Part shown: piece by piece, positions 8,982 to 17,773 of the stretch | Layout: each line of letters starts with the position of its first letter | Numbering within the stretch: the first letter of the stretch is position 1 | Source of the DNA: Cytophagales bacterium Ga0077538 | Lineage (GTDB): Bacteria; Bacteroidota; Bacteroidia; Cytophagales; Cyclobacteriaceae | DNA: 60,721 nt | Direction: 5' to 3' | Assembly (NCBI GenBank): GCA_001464155.1 | Contig: LNEN01000154.1 | Location: 1-60,721 of the forward strand | The notes under the pieces: generated by a model | Databases searched by the model: none | Seen by the model: only the letters and a program-made list of their open reading frames with translations | Told to the model about the DNA's origin: nothing | Translations under genes and position numbers: made by a program

Positions 8982-9878
8982 CTAAAACTTGGTTCTTATT
9001 TGGTGGACCACTTCAATAGAAGGACGCGCCTCCTGAAGTCCAAAACCATTGCCCAATAAAATTTGCTCATAGCTGCGGGTATGCAAATCTGTAAATCCAT
9101 CGCTAAATTCTATTTCTTCTCCTTCCATCAATAAGGACCTATACGTTCTCTTCCCTTTCGCTCTAAACTCTTCAGGGACATGTTCATAATTAATGCTTAG
9201 CGTCCATTGTACTCTGGCTCTGTCCAACTCAAGATAACCAGCTGCCGTGTCGTGATCGAGTTGGGATACTTCCAGTGTTCTTACTTTACCAAAAACCCAG
9301 AGAAGCATATCAAAAAAGTGGATACCAATATTAGTTGCAATACCTCCTGACTTGGATACATCCCCTTTCCAGCTGGTATGGTACCAGTGACCTCGGGAGG
9401 TCACGTAATTCAACTTAACATCATAAACCTTTTCTGCTGGTCCATGCAAAACACGATCCCGCAGCGCTATAATGGCAGGGTGAAGTCTCAGCTGAAGTAT
9501 GGTGTTAACTTTTTTACCTGTTTCTCTCTCGATTTCTTGTAAGGCATCTACATTCCATGGATTAAGAACCAAGGGCTTTTCACAAATAGTATCTGCACCA
9601 TTGCGCAAGGCAAATCGAATATGAGAATCATGCAGGTAATTTGGTGAGCAAATACTTACATAATCAACACCTTTACCCTGCCTTCTAAGCTTATCCAAAT
9701 GACGATCGAAGCGTTCAAACTCGGTGAAGAAATCAGCCTCTGGGAAGTATGAGTCCATAATGCCTACTGTATCCGATTTGTCGAGTGCTGCTACCAATAC
9801 ATTTTTCGTGTCGCGAATGGCCTGAAGGTGTCTAGGGGCTATATAGCCCGCAGCTCCTATTAATGCAAAATTCTTCAT
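8982..9878 (-). CDS. wbpB: Gfo/Idh/MocA-type UDP-amino-sugar uronate 3-dehydrogenase (WbpB/WlbA-like)
   Basis: This is an NAD-dependent oxidoreductase of 298 residues. The N-terminal Rossmann start is MKNFALIGAAGYIAPRHLQAI, and CEKPLVLNPW is the family's dinucleotide/substrate motif. WbpB/WlbA oxidises C3 of UDP-GlcNAc uronic acid so that WbpE can aminate it. The gene overlaps the WbpD-like gene by 4 bases (ATGA) and follows the WbpE-like gene closely, reproducing the known E-D-B functional trio. It ends shortly after the ARPSIEVVHQIR segment, close to the family's usual end. Confidence 0.87.
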   Translation of the reverse strand: MKNFALIGAAGYIAPRHLQAIRDTKNVLVAALDKSDTVGIMDSYFPEADFFTEFERFDRHLDKLRRQGKGVDYVSICSPNYLHDSHIRFALRNGADTICEKPLVLNPWNVDALQEIERETGKKVNTILQLRLHPAIIALRDRVLHGPAEKVYDVKLNYVTSRGHWYHTSWKGDVSKSGGIATNIGIHFFDMLLWVFGKVRTLEVSQLDHDTAAGYLELDRARVQWTLSINYEHVPEEFRAKGKRTYRSLLMEGEEIEFSDGFTDLHTRSYEQILLGNGFGLQEARPSIEVVHQIRTKF

Positions 9879-10459
9879 GGCGTAAGTTTACTTACTTTAT
9901 TATTCTCTAATCGATATAGCTCTTTTGATTCTTCACACCTAGCTTCTCCATTTTTATCGAACACAAGGCGGCTTCCAAATTCACTCATCCAACCAATTTG
10001 TTTTGCTGGGTTACCTACTACTAAGGCGTAATCCGGAACATGCTTCGTTACCACAGCACCCGCTCCAATAAATGCAAAGCGGCCTATGTCATGGCCACAC
10101 ACAATGGTAGCATTTGCTCCAATAGAGGCTCCCTCTTTTACTATTGTTTTAGCATACTGCCCTCTTCGGTTCACCGCACTTCGTGGGTTAATTACATTGG
10201 TGAATACCATAGAAGGACCAAGAAAAACATTGTTCTCGCAAATTACTCCGGTATAGATGGATACGTTATTCTGTACCTTTACATTATTACCAAGTATAAC
10301 CTCCGGAGAAATCACAACGTTTTGCCCGATATTACAATTCTCACCGATTTTACAGTTTGGCATAATATGAGAGAAGTACCAAATCTTTGTACCATCCCCT
10401 ATTTCACAGCCTTCATCAATTATGGCTGTTGGGTGTGCTGAAAATTTCTCCTTTGCCAT
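9875..10459 (-). CDS. wbpD: UDP-3-amino-uronate N-acetyltransferase, left-handed beta-helix (WbpD/WlbB-like)
   Basis: This 194-residue protein is built of hexapeptide repeats typical of left-handed parallel beta-helix acyltransferases, for example the runs around GENCNIGQNVVI and GNNVKVQNNVSI. WbpD acetylates the 3-amino group from acetyl-CoA to give UDP-GlcNAc3NAcA. The placement between WbpE- and WbpB-like genes, with TAATG and ATGA overlaps, supports this role. A LegH-type acetyltransferase for the legionaminic pathway is otherwise missing from the window, but this gene is more like WbpD than LegH/PglD. Confidence 0.87.
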   Translation of the reverse strand: MAKEKFSAHPTAIIDEGCEIGDGTKIWYFSHIMPNCKIGENCNIGQNVVISPEVILGNNVKVQNNVSIYTGVICENNVFLGPSMVFTNVINPRSAVNRRGQYAKTIVKEGASIGANATIVCGHDIGRFAFIGAGAVVTKHVPDYALVVGNPAKQIGWMSEFGSRLVFDKNGEARCEESKELYRLENNKVSKLTP

Positions 10460-11586
10460 TAGTTAAAAAATTCTTTGATTGAATTTGCAATGAAAAGTAA
10501 TTGATCTTCACTCATCTCTGTGTGGATAGGCAAAGAAATAACTTCTGCTGAAAGTGTCTCTGTTATCGGGAACGCTCCCTCCTCAACTCCCTTTCTACGA
10601 TAGGCCTTCTGTAAGTGCAGGGGTACGGGGTAATATATCATGGAAGGTATCTCGCGTTTTTCCAAAAAGGTTTTTAGTTCATCTCGCCTGTTGTTGGAAA
10701 TTCTTAGTGTGTACTGATGGAAGACATGAGTTGATTGCCGGGATCGTTGTGGTCTCTGCAACCCCTCAATGCTACTCAACTTTTGATCATAAAAATTGGC
10801 CACTGCATTTCGAGCCGAGATGTACTCGTCCAGGTAGTTGAGTTTTACTCTTAGAATTGCTGCCTGCAGGGTATCTAAGCGACTGTTAATCCCGATAATG
10901 TCATGATGATATTTTATACGTTGCCCATGATTGGCAATCATCTTAAGTTTCTCAGCCAGTTTTGAATCTCTTGTTAGTAACGCCCCTCCGTCCCCATAGC
11001 AGCCAAGATTTTTAGACGGGAAAAAAGAAGTTGTCCCGATAGTACCCATAGTCCCTGCCCGCATTTTTCTACCATCTGAGAAGGTGTAGATCGCTCCTAG
11101 TGCTTGGGCAGTGTCTTCAATTACATCCAGATTATTTCTCTTGGCTATTGCCAAGATTGCTTCCATGTCAGCGCATTGCCCATACAAGTGTACTGGCACA
11201 ATAGCTCTTGTACAAGGGGTGATTTTCTCTTGAATCTGATTAGGATCAATATTAAAGGTATCAGGATCAACCTCTGTAAAAACTGGCGTGAGACCTAGCA
11301 AAGCAATCACTTCTGCGGTGGCCACATAGGTATGCACTGGTAAAACAATCTCATCTCCAGGTTTGTATTCCAATGCCATCATAGCAATTTGGAGAGCATC
11401 TGTCCCGTTTGCACACGGTATGACAAAGTCTACATCGTTGTAGGTTGCTAAGGCCTCCGCAAATTGTTGAACCTGGGGACCTTGAATAAAGGCAGAGGTA
11501 TTTAGAACCTGCTGTATGGCCTCATCAATTTCACCCTTAATACGCTGGTATTGCGTGTGAAGGTCGACCATCACAATCTTATCCAT
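10459..11586 (-). CDS. wbpE: UDP-3-keto-uronate aminotransferase, DegT/DnrJ/EryC1 family (WbpE/WlbC-like)
   Basis: This is a PLP-dependent aminotransferase of 375 residues. It has the N-terminus MVDLHTQYQRIKGEID, the cofactor-binding VIEDTAQALGA segment and the PLP lysine in TSFFPSKNLGCYGDGGA. WbpE aminates C3 of the keto-uronic acid produced by WbpB, with glutamate as donor. The stop and the next start overlap as TAATG. There is a 90-base gap before it (after galE), so transcription may be partly independent of the genes upstream. Confidence 0.88.
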   Translation of the reverse strand: MDKIVMVDLHTQYQRIKGEIDEAIQQVLNTSAFIQGPQVQQFAEALATYNDVDFVIPCANGTDALQIAMMALEYKPGDEIVLPVHTYVATAEVIALLGLTPVFTEVDPDTFNIDPNQIQEKITPCTRAIVPVHLYGQCADMEAILAIAKRNNLDVIEDTAQALGAIYTFSDGRKMRAGTMGTIGTTSFFPSKNLGCYGDGGALLTRDSKLAEKLKMIANHGQRIKYHHDIIGINSRLDTLQAAILRVKLNYLDEYISARNAVANFYDQKLSSIEGLQRPQRSRQSTHVFHQYTLRISNNRRDELKTFLEKREIPSMIYYPVPLHLQKAYRRKGVEEGAFPITETLSAEVISLPIHTEMSEDQLLFIANSIKEFFN

Positions 11587-11676
11587 TTGCAGTATTGATT
11601 AATGCCAGAGTTATCAACCTAATCATTCCAATTATTAGTATCTTATCAAGAATATGATTGAAGAGAGGCGTTGCTT

Positions 11677-12705
11677 TTACTGTTCAATCTTTCTAAAGTT
11701 CTTTTCCCATTGCCAGGCATGTTGCAAAGCTTCTTTCATACTAAACTTTGGGCGCCACATTAAGCTTTTAAATGCTTTGCTCGGATCTGCAAACACTTTC
11801 TCAATATCCCCTGGTCTTTTAGGCCCAAAGGAATAGTTCAGCTTTACTTTATTTACCTCCTCAAATTCTTTCACCACCTCCAACACAGTAACCCCACGTC
11901 CCGTTCCTACATTAAATACGTGGAAGCCTGAGGCTTCCTCTTGTTGTCTGATAAAATCAAATGCCCTCACATGTGCATCTGCCAAATCTACCACATGTAT
12001 GTAATCTCGTATACAGGTGCCATCTGGGGTTTGGTAATCGTTTCCAAAAATGGTCAAACTACCCCTAACGCCAGCAGCCGATTGCGTGATAAAAGGAACT
12101 AAATTATTGGGAACTCCAATTGGCAATTCACCTAATAAACCAGACGGATGCGCTCCGATTGGATTAAAATAGCGAAGCGAAACAGCTTGAATACCATAGA
12201 CTTTAGCATCTTCCAAAATTCGCTCGCACATTTGCTTAGTAGCTCCATACGGAGAATTTGCCAATTTAATGGGTGACTGCTCTGTTACCGGCACCATATC
12301 GGGCTCGCCATAAACTGTACAGGAGGAGGAAAAAATCAAACTCCTCACAGCGTGCTTATTCATTACCCTTAGTAAAGTAGTAAGTGATAAAATATTATTC
12401 TCGTAATAATCAAGTGGCATGGATACAGATTCACCAACAGCCTTGTAGGCCGCAAAGTGAATAACCGCATCAAAACTGTTTTCTAAAAAAACCTTATCTA
12501 GCGCCTTGGGGTCGGTACAGTCCACCTCATAAAAAGGGACTGTTGTTTTTGTTATTCTTGAAATCCCATCCAGCATGGTTCTGTCACTCCTAGAGAGGTT
12601 ATCAATGATGACTACCTCATAGCCAGCCTCCACCAATTGAACTACCGTGTGGGATCCAATAAAACCTGCACCTCCTGTTACCGCTATTGTTGGCTTTTTG
12701 CTCAT
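11677..12705 (-). CDS. galE: UDP-glucose 4-epimerase
   Basis: This SDR-family epimerase of 342 residues has the NAD-binding VTGGAGFIGSHTVVQL near the start, catalytic SSSCTVYG (Ser) and YGATK (Tyr-x-x-x-Lys), and the IRDYIHVVDLADAH segment typical of GalE. It interconverts UDP-glucose and UDP-galactose, or the N-acetyl forms, and so supplies galacto-configured precursors for the glycan. Length is normal. It is coupled to the dehydrogenase upstream through a TAATG overlap. Whether it prefers the N-acetylated sugars cannot be read from the sequence. Confidence 0.93.
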   Translation of the reverse strand: MSKKPTIAVTGGAGFIGSHTVVQLVEAGYEVVIIDNLSRSDRTMLDGISRITKTTVPFYEVDCTDPKALDKVFLENSFDAVIHFAAYKAVGESVSMPLDYYENNILSLTTLLRVMNKHAVRSLIFSSSCTVYGEPDMVPVTEQSPIKLANSPYGATKQMCERILEDAKVYGIQAVSLRYFNPIGAHPSGLLGELPIGVPNNLVPFITQSAAGVRGSLTIFGNDYQTPDGTCIRDYIHVVDLADAHVRAFDFIRQQEEASGFHVFNVGTGRGVTVLEVVKEFEEVNKVKLNYSFGPKRPGDIEKVFADPSKAFKSLMWRPKFSMKEALQHAWQWEKNFRKIEQ

Positions 12706-13955
12706 TACAATCTTCCCGCTACGTTTTTACTATTCCAAACACCCTTTACATCAAAAAGTATTGCTTCCTCGTGCTTAATTAAATTCAGGTCAATTGATAG
12801 AAACTCCTGATGGGCAACAGCCAGTACAATTGCATGATATTTCTTAAGTGGCCTTAGGGTGAGGTCGATTCCATACTCGTGCTTCACTTCTGCGGCATCC
12901 GCTTGTGGATCGTAAACATCTACGTTAGTCCCGAAACTTTTTAGTTCATTTATCACATCGACCACCTTGCTGTTGCGTATGTCAGGGCAGTTTTCTTTAA
13001 AGGTAATACCCAATACTAACACTTCTGCACCATGAATTGGCAGTTGGTGTTGCGCCATTAACTTTATAACTCTCGAGGCGATGTGCGCCCCCATGTTATC
13101 GTTGATTCTTCTCCCAGCTAAAATCACATCAGGGTGATACCCTAGACTTTCGGCTTTATAAGTGAGGTAATAAGGATCCACCCCAATACAATGCCCCCCC
13201 ACTAGTCCAGGCTTAAAGGGAAGGAAATTCCACTTGGTGCCTGCCGCTTCTAATACTTCATTGGTGTCAATCCCGATGCGCTCAAAAATCATCGATAATT
13301 CATTGACAAATGCAATGTTGATATCGCGCTGCGAGTTCTCAATCACTTTTGCCGCTTCCGCAACTTTAATGGAGGAGGCTTTATGTGTGCCCGCCACAAT
13401 AATCTTTCTATACAAGGCATCCACCTCATCTGCTATCGCAGGCGTACTTCCACTAGTAACCTTCTTAATGGTAGTAACTCTGTGCAATTTATCTCCAGGG
13501 TTAATACGCTCAGGGGAGTATCCACAGAAAAAGTCAATATTAAATTTTAGTCCGCTGATTTGTTCTAACACAGGCACACAGACTTCCTCCGTGCAACCTG
13601 GGTAAACGGTAGATTCATAAATTACAATATCACCCTTCTTTAAAGCAGCGCCAACTGTCCTACTGGCACTGACTAAGGGTGATAAATCAGGCTTTTTGTA
13701 TTCATCCACAGGTGTGGGTACGGTTACAATAAAATACCCAACAGATTTCAGGTCCTCAGCATTTGCTGAAAATTGAAGTTTCGAAGATTTCTTCATTTCT
13801 TCTGATTCAACTTCCAGCGTCCTATCATGACCTCCCTGCAGTTCCTTAATGCGATGCTGATTAATGTCGAATCCTATGGTGTCTATAACTTTACCAAACT
13901 CTACCGCCAGTGGCAGCCCCACATATCCCAATCCTATTACACCAATTTTTTTCAC
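12705..13955 (-). CDS. UDP-N-acetylhexosamine 6-dehydrogenase (TviB/WbpO/WbpA-type)
   Basis: This nucleotide-sugar dehydrogenase of 416 residues oxidises C6 of a UDP-HexNAc twice to the uronic acid. Visible features are the Rossmann start [19 protein letters not shown], the [16 protein letters not shown] and [12 protein letters not shown] segments, and the catalytic cysteine in [14 protein letters not shown]. By eye it is closest to TviB/WbpO (UDP-GlcNAc or UDP-GalNAc dehydrogenases) rather than UDP-glucose dehydrogenase. In this locus it would feed the WbpB-E-D trio. It lies six bases after the UDP-GlcA epimerase gene. Confidence 0.92.
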   Translation of the reverse strand: MKKIGVIGLGYVGLPLAVEFGKVIDTIGFDINQHRIKELQGGHDRTLEVESEEMKKSSKLQFSANAEDLKSVGYFIVTVPTPVDEYKKPDLSPLVSASRTVGAALKKGDIVIYESTVYPGCTEEVCVPVLEQISGLKFNIDFFCGYSPERINPGDKLHRVTTIKKVTSGSTPAIADEVDALYRKIIVAGTHKASSIKVAEAAKVIENSQRDINIAFVNELSMIFERIGIDTNEVLEAAGTKWNFLPFKPGLVGGHCIGVDPYYLTYKAESLGYHPDVILAGRRINDNMGAHIASRVIKLMAQHQLPIHGAEVLVLGITFKENCPDIRNSKVVDVINELKSFGTNVDVYDPQADAAEVKHEYGIDLTLRPLKKYHAIVLAVAHQEFLSIDLNLIKHEEAILFDVKGVWNSKNVAGRL

Positions 13956-13961
13956 GCCAGC

Positions 13962-14984
13962 TTATTTAATTTTATAGTATTCCTTATACCAATCTATGAA
14001 CTTATCAATGCCCTCCTTTATACTTGTAGAGGGCTTGAAATCTATTGCTTTCATCAATTCTTCTACATCTGCATACGTCTCCGGTACATCACCATCCTGG
14101 AGAGGTAAGAGATTCTTAATTGCTTTAACCCCCAATTTATTTTCAATTGCCTCCACGAATTCCATCAACTGTACGGGTTGATTATTGCCAATATTAAAAA
14201 TCCTATAAGGGGCAAAGCTCGAGGCAGGGTCAGGGTTTAAGCCTGTCCATTGTTCATTAGGAGTGGGTATGGTGGGGATTAACCTGGTTATTCCTTCCAC
14301 AATATCATCTACAAAAGTAAAATCTCTTTTCATTTTACCATAGTTGTAAATATCAATGGACTTACCTTCTAAGATTGCTTTTGTAAAAATAAACAGGGCC
14401 ATATCCGGCCTTCCGTACGGGCCATAAACGGTAAAAAAGCGCAACCCTGTTGTGGGTAGGTTATAAAGGGCTGAATAGGTATGTGCCATCAACTCATTGG
14501 ACTTCTTAGAGGCGGCATACAACGAAAGTGGATGATCTACATTTTGATGCACAGAAAAGGGCATCTTCTTATTCGCCCCATAGACGGAGCTGGATGATGC
14601 GTACACCAAGTGCTTAACACCGTTGTGTCGGCATGCTTCCAATATGTTTAAAAAGCCATGTAAGTTGCTTTCCAAATAAGCATGAGGATTGGTTATGGAG
14701 TACCGAACACCTGCCTGAGCCGCAAGATTCACAACATACTCAATAGAGTTATTTTTGAAGAGATCGTTGATGGCTTTTCTGTCGGTGAGATCATCCTGTA
14801 CAAACTCGAAAGAATCCTGACCTTGAAGAAGAGCCAAACGACTTTTCTTGAGCGTAACATCGTAGTAATTGTTAAGGTTGTCGTAGCCCAAAACACTATA
14901 TCCTAAGGCGCACAACTTTTTGCTTAAATGAAACCCAATAAAGCCGGCAGCACCCGTTACCAATACTTTCCTGTTCAATACCAT
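13962..14984 (-). CDS. UDP-glucuronate 4-epimerase-like SDR protein
   Basis: This 340-residue NAD-dependent epimerase has VTGAAGFIGFHLSKKL at the N-terminus, YASSSSVYG with the catalytic Ser, and YAASK with the Tyr/Lys pair. The TGLRFFTVYGPYGRPDMA segment is characteristic of the UDP-glucuronate 4-epimerase group (LpsL/GAE-like), which makes UDP-galacturonate. It is the first gene of the leftward glycan operon, diverging from the Wzz-like gene across 81 bases. Epimerisation of another UDP-hexuronic acid, such as the product of the adjacent dehydrogenase, is possible. Confidence 0.85.
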   Translation of the reverse strand: MVLNRKVLVTGAAGFIGFHLSKKLCALGYSVLGYDNLNNYYDVTLKKSRLALLQGQDSFEFVQDDLTDRKAINDLFKNNSIEYVVNLAAQAGVRYSITNPHAYLESNLHGFLNILEACRHNGVKHLVYASSSSVYGANKKMPFSVHQNVDHPLSLYAASKKSNELMAHTYSALYNLPTTGLRFFTVYGPYGRPDMALFIFTKAILEGKSIDIYNYGKMKRDFTFVDDIVEGITRLIPTIPTPNEQWTGLNPDPASSFAPYRIFNIGNNQPVQLMEFVEAIENKLGVKAIKNLLPLQDGDVPETYADVEELMKAIDFKPSTSIKEGIDKFIDWYKEYYKIK

Positions 14985-15015
14985 GTTTATAATTGGGCGA
15001 AATTATCAAATATCA

Positions 15016-15048
15016 TTGATTTTAACCTGAGATTCTTGCTTAGATTTG
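15016..15048 (+). promoter_or_regulatory. Candidate Bacteroidota promoter for the Wzz-like gene (TTG ... TAGATTTG)
   Basis: The box TAGATTTG at 15041-15048 fits the TAnnTTTG -7 consensus, and a TTG at 15016-15018 could be the -33 element, although the 22-base gap is slightly long. Transcription would start about 10 bases before the ATG at 15066. The placement in the short divergent intergenic region makes it plausible; it is a pattern match only. Confidence 0.4.
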
Positions 15049-15065
15049 CATCAAAATTATTTAGG

Positions 15066-16100
15066 ATGGAAGACAATAAGGTAAAGTCAACAAATTCAGA
15101 TGAAATCGACCTCTCTCAACTGTTCCGATGGATAGGAAACGGTTTCAAAAATTTTGGCCAAGGTATACTTAACTTCTTGGCTGGGCTACGGTTTACTTTC
15201 TTTTCGAACAAATTATTTTTTGGAATAATTATTATAGGTGGACTAACTCTGGGAGCATTTTACTCGGAACTAATCAGTAAAAAGCTTTATAAATCATCAA
15301 TGATTATTAGTTGCGACTACCTGAATAATAGAATTCTTGATAATACTGTTGAAAAATTAAATTTATTGTGTGGAGAAAAAGAAAGGACTGGCCTAGCCAA
15401 TGAGTTAAAAATCGACATCGCCACAGCCTTGAATATTCAAGAGTTTAGTGCTAGGGCCTTTGTTTCTGAAAAGGATTTGGTTGAAATAGAAGTATTAAAA
15501 GAGCAGCTTAATAATGTGGCTGAAGAGAAAAAAGATCTTGTCAACAAAATCATTTCAAAAATTGAAATCGAGAATAAAAACGCCTTCCTAATTGAAGTAA
15601 AGGTTTTAGATCCTGCGATTATTAAGAATCTGGAAGCCTCTCTTGTTAGTTATATCAGAAATAATACGTTTGTTCAAAATAGAATAATAGCAAATTCTAA
15701 AGCATTGCTGGAAAGAAAATCCAAACTTCAAAGAGAGTCTAGGAAATTAGATAGTTTGAAAGCTGTTCTTTTTGCTAACTATGCTTCCATGGCAAAAGAG
15801 AATAATCGTCCTGGTTCCAATAATGTCATTCTTAGTGATAAGTACCTTACCAATCCGTTGGATGTTTTTAAGCAAGACTTAGATATACATCAACAAATTC
15901 AGGGTATAGACTACCAATTATCAGTAAAACCCGATTTCGAAGTAGTAGATGGTTTTACTTCTTTCAAAGAGCCTGACAGCGTAAGCTTACCCAAAGTTCT
16001 TGTCATCTCATTCTTTGCCTCTTGGGTACTGGGCTATCTAATTCTAGGTCTTTTCAAATTTGATCGCTACCTGGCCTCGCTTAGCAAAGCCAACGAATGA
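15066..16100 (+). CDS. Wzz/GumC-like polysaccharide chain-length determinant
   Basis: This is an inner-membrane protein of 344 residues. One hydrophobic segment lies near residues 50-68 (LFFGIIIIGGLTLGAF) and a second near the C-terminus (VLVISFFASWVLGYLILGLF). Between them lies a charged, helical periplasmic domain with coiled-coil character. This two-TM layout matches Wzz-type polysaccharide co-polymerases, which set glycan length; there is no fused tyrosine kinase. An upstream in-frame extension to 14928 runs back into the divergent epimerase gene, so I chose the ATG at 15066, preceded by AGG. Its stop overlaps the ccmB start (ATGA), an odd coupling of glycan and cytochrome c genes. Confidence 0.75.
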   Translation: MEDNKVKSTNSDEIDLSQLFRWIGNGFKNFGQGILNFLAGLRFTFFSNKLFFGIIIIGGLTLGAFYSELISKKLYKSSMIISCDYLNNRILDNTVEKLNLLCGEKERTGLANELKIDIATALNIQEFSARAFVSEKDLVEIEVLKEQLNNVAEEKKDLVNKIISKIEIENKNAFLIEVKVLDPAIIKNLEASLVSYIRNNTFVQNRIIANSKALLERKSKLQRESRKLDSLKAVLFANYASMAKENNRPGSNNVILSDKYLTNPLDVFKQDLDIHQQIQGIDYQLSVKPDFEVVDGFTSFKEPDSVSLPKVLVISFFASWVLGYLILGLFKFDRYLASLSKANE

Positions 16101-16753
16101 TTCTTACTCTCTTAAAGAAAGAACTAACACTCGAACTAAGAAGAAAGTCCGTTATCGCTGGTATCGGACTTTATCTTTTTAGCCTGGTGTTTATCTCCTA
16201 TCTCACTTTTAGCCTCCGGCATAATTCGATTAATGCAGCCACTTGGTCGGCCTTGTTTTGGCTTACCATTCTCTTTTCGGTTGTTAACAGCATTGCCAAA
16301 AGCTTTATTGGTGAAAAGAAGGGTTTATCGATCTACTATTACTCGGTCGCCAGTCCACAAGCCATCATCCTTTCTAAGATTCTATACAATTCCTTATTAG
16401 CAGTTATTCTATCTCTGGCTGGGTACCTCTTGTTTACCGTTTTTATTGGCAATCCAATTCAGGATGAAGCCCTCTTCATAACAACCCTCGTTCTTTCAGG
16501 TATTGGATTCTCTAGTTCCTTAAGCCTCATTTCAGGCATCGCCTCTAAGGCCAACAACAGCAATATTCTCATGGCGGTATTGAGTTTTCCGGTACTGATT
16601 TCTATTCTCCTCATGTCCATTCGCATTACTAAAAACGCTTTGGACGGCATCGATCGTGCCGCCAGCTATGACGAGTTGCTGAACTTACTGGCAATAAATT
16701 GCATCGCAACGGCCCTCGCCTATCTACTCTTCCCGTATATTTGGCGCAGCTAA
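16097..16753 (+). CDS. ccmB: Heme exporter protein CcmB
   Basis: This 218-residue protein with about six membrane segments is the permease subunit of the CcmAB transporter, which works with CcmC to deliver heme to CcmE. The start LLKKELTLELRRKSVIAG and the SFIGEKKGLSIYYYSVASPQAI segment are typical of CcmB. The CcmA ATPase is not in the window, so it must be encoded elsewhere or left out. The start overlaps the Wzz-like stop by 4 bases. The next gene, ccmC, begins 43 bases later. Confidence 0.88.
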   Translation: MILTLLKKELTLELRRKSVIAGIGLYLFSLVFISYLTFSLRHNSINAATWSALFWLTILFSVVNSIAKSFIGEKKGLSIYYYSVASPQAIILSKILYNSLLAVILSLAGYLLFTVFIGNPIQDEALFITTLVLSGIGFSSSLSLISGIASKANNSNILMAVLSFPVLISILLMSIRITKNALDGIDRAASYDELLNLLAINCIATALAYLLFPYIWRS

Positions 16754-16754
16754 T

Positions 16755-16788
16755 CAATTGCCAATTTTGACTCAAGAATTGACAATTG
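16755..16788 (+). repeat. Imperfect inverted repeat between ccmB and ccmC
   Basis: CAATTGCCAATT and AATTGACAATTG form a 12-base stem with one mismatch around a 10-base loop, ending 8 bases before the ccmC ATG. There is no T-run after it, so it is not an obvious terminator. It could be an RNA stem that affects ccmC translation or mRNA decay; no function can be assigned. Confidence 0.4.
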
Positions 16789-16795
16789 CTCCTCT

Positions 16796-17455
16796 ATGAA
16801 AAATCTCTATAAATACATTTCTGTGGCCCTTTTGGTCTACATCCACCTGGGGGGACTTCTGTTAGAAGCACCTCGCCTGAACATTCTGAATGAAACCGTT
16901 AGGGCACTTTATTTTCACGTACCCATGTGGTTTGGCATGGTGTTGCTCTACTCCATTTCGGTATACTACGCCATCAAGTTTTTGCGCAATCCCCTATCGG
17001 ATTTTGATCTTAAGTCGGTGGAATATGCCAACGTGGGTACTGCCTTCGGAATACTCGGTATCCTAACCGGCATGCTCTGGGCCAATTATACCTGGGGCTC
17101 GCCCTGGCATGGAGACCCTAAACAAAATGGTGCAGCCATAGCGCTGCTGGTTTACTTAGCCTACTTCGTGCTTCGCGGTTCTGTTGACAATGAAGAACAA
17201 AAGGCACGCTTAAGTGCGGTGTACAACATCTTCGCCTTTGCGGCCATGATCCCCTTAATCTTTATCATCCCCCGACTTACTGATTCCATGCATCCCGGCA
17301 ATGGCGGCAATCCTGGTTTTAATGCTTACGACCTCGACAGCCGGATGCGGCTCATCTTTTACCCAGCAGTTATTGCCTGGTTTTTAATAGGCGTATGGAT
17401 TGTTTCCTTGCGTGTTCGGTATCGCCTTCTGCAAAATCAACTATCTGAAAATTAG
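16796..17455 (+). CDS. ccmC: Heme-handling protein CcmC
   Basis: This is an integral membrane protein of 219 residues with about six TM segments. It keeps the two expected heme-ligand histidines: one in YFHVPMW (about residue 40) and one in DSMHPGNGG. The tryptophan-rich WWD signature is divergent, reading WGSPWHGDPKQNG instead of the usual WGxxWxWD form, a variant I associate with Bacteroidota cytochrome c assembly proteins. CcmC loads heme onto CcmE in the periplasm. It lies between ccmB and a small CcmD-like gene (2-base gap), so membership of the ccm operon is secure. Confidence 0.87.
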   Translation: MKNLYKYISVALLVYIHLGGLLLEAPRLNILNETVRALYFHVPMWFGMVLLYSISVYYAIKFLRNPLSDFDLKSVEYANVGTAFGILGILTGMLWANYTWGSPWHGDPKQNGAAIALLVYLAYFVLRGSVDNEEQKARLSAVYNIFAFAAMIPLIFIIPRLTDSMHPGNGGNPGFNAYDLDSRMRLIFYPAVIAWFLIGVWIVSLRVRYRLLQNQLSEN

Positions 17456-17457
17456 AT

Positions 17458-17670
17458 ATGAAAAAAATATTAACAACCCTTCTTTTTAGCTTCATCACAT
17501 TTCTTGGTTTTTCACAAGCAGCCGAAGTGGAGATGGCTGACACGATGCGTGCCAATGGAAAAATCTATGTAGTGGTCGGTATTATCCTGATTGTTTTAAT
17601 CGGCTTTATCCTCTACCTGTTTGCCTTGGATCGCAAAATCAGTCGTTTGGAAAAATTGGTAAAGAAATAA
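17458..17670 (+). CDS. ccmD: Small CcmD-like membrane protein
   Basis: This 70-residue protein has an N-terminal signal-like segment (LTTLLFSFITFLGFSQA), a short periplasmic part, then one TM helix (VVVGIILIVLIGFILYLFAL) and a basic tail (DRKISRLEKLVKK). Size, single TM and position directly after ccmC match CcmD, which helps release heme-loaded CcmE from CcmC. CcmD proteins are poorly conserved, so the assignment rests mainly on context. The signal-like N-terminus is not found in proteobacterial CcmD. Confidence 0.7.
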   Translation: MKKILTTLLFSFITFLGFSQAAEVEMADTMRANGKIYVVVGIILIVLIGFILYLFALDRKISRLEKLVKK

Positions 17671-17773
17671 TCAGTCATTGCCTGTTAAAATTTGTTAAGA
17701 CAGGTGAAACTGCGTGATAAAAATCACCATGGACCTTAGCATTTTGACGTACTTTTGACCTTTACTGATTCGC

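Noticed and set aside
14928-15065. Upstream extension of the Wzz-like frame
   Set aside because: It overlaps the divergent epimerase start and encodes no family-like sequence; the ATG at 15066 has a purine-rich AGG before it.
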